Below, one piece after another: positions 63,665 to 64,000 of a stretch of DNA of 64,000 bases. This stretch comes from Pyrocephalus nanus (lineage: Eukaryota > Chordata > Aves > Passeriformes > Tyrannidae). Location: assembly GCA_038380795.1 (NCBI GenBank), contig CM076268.1, forward strand, positions 26,359,501 through 26,423,500. The letters are read 5' to 3'. How positions within the stretch are numbered: position 1 is the first letter of the stretch; the number at the start of each line of letters is the position of its first letter. The notes below the pieces were generated by a model. The model was not told the DNA's origin, searched no databases, and saw nothing but the letters and a program-made list of their open reading frames with translations. A program made the position numbers and the translations under genes.

Positions 63665-64000
63665 TTTTGTTCAGCTTAATATTTATTGCTTTCATGATTT
63701 TCTGAGGTCAGAATTTTGGAGGTTTTTTCCTGACTTGGAACACTCACGATTGGTTTTTAAAAGACAGGCTGTGTTCATTTCATGTAATGAGATTTGATTA
63801 TTATTGCATTCCTTTTCTATATTCTCAGCATAAAAACAATGCAGTTGTCCATCAGAAGCTCCACATTTGATATAGAGGCATGTGTTTTTACAGTAGTCAT
63901 AAAGTAAACCTAATGAATACATGTATATATACAGAAGGTATAGGAATGATTACAAAATATGTTCGTTATTTTTTTCTTGGAAACATTTTTTTTTAAAAAT

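Larger units (their letters stand above)
59469..64000. other. AT-rich unique DNA, no gene seen
   Basis: No supportable gene from here to the end. Open frames of up to 90 codons (62,997-63,269, minus) lack motifs and splice context. Simple repeats are listed separately. No interspersed repeat was recognised. Confidence 0.55.

Noticed and set aside
1..64000. CRISPR arrays, phage, plasmid or operon structures, and endogenous viral genes other than the LTR
   Set aside because: No regularly spaced repeats, no tightly packed genes and no recognisable viral protein motifs were seen on either strand.

Overview
The window is vertebrate nuclear DNA and most likely avian. It is AT-rich (roughly 37-38% G+C by eye), shows no prokaryotic gene structure, and contains no long open frame; the longest is 162 codons and lies in a local GC-rich patch. 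The lineage call rests on two interspersed repeats recognised by eye: a CR1 non-LTR retrotransposon 3' fragment read on the minus strand (about 51,711-51,895), and a solo long terminal repeat of the ERVL-like type common in birds (about 10,950-11,391, plus strand). The rest is mostly unique sequence with few repeats, which suits a bird macrochromosome. No species or gene locus could be assigned.

No confirmed gene is present. The window reads as intergenic sequence, or as long introns of a gene whose exons are small or outside. In about 64 kb at this composition, several stop-free runs of 100-130 codons are expected by chance, so most open frames were discarded. A few segments stand out because an open frame coincides with plausible splice sites or codon-like composition: minus-strand candidates at 51,127-51,414 (the best), 59,172-59,510, 32,456-32,742, 31,331-31,555 and 2,165-2,253, plus a possible terminal exon on the plus strand at 24,377-24,465. 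None could be matched to a known protein, and all carry low confidence.

Layout. 1-10 kb: AT-rich unique DNA holding a promoter-like cluster (3,738-3,868: CACCC box, two E-boxes, TATA-like box, initiator and splice donor) and a CTCF-like motif (5,868). 10-16 kb: the solo LTR, a small tandem repeat and a second CTCF-like motif in the opposite orientation (15,855). 16-31 kb: AT-rich unique DNA with homopolymer tracts, a hairpin and a possible short exon. 31-33 kb: two open-frame segments with splice signals. 33-48 kb: AT-rich DNA with several very short tandem duplications and an unidentified GC-richer segment (39.09-39.43 kb) holding a retroviral-primer-site-like motif. 48-49 kb: the strongest GC peak. 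49-60 kb: the best exon candidate, the CR1 fragment, a compact MARE/E-box/GATA cluster beside a 25-nt hairpin, and a further open frame. 60-64 kb: AT-rich unique DNA.

No CRISPR array, tRNA, rRNA, insertion sequence, operon or toxin gene was seen. Nothing supports a new molecular system. The items most worth testing are the minus-strand exon candidates, the promoter-like cluster and the regulatory cluster at 53.74 kb.
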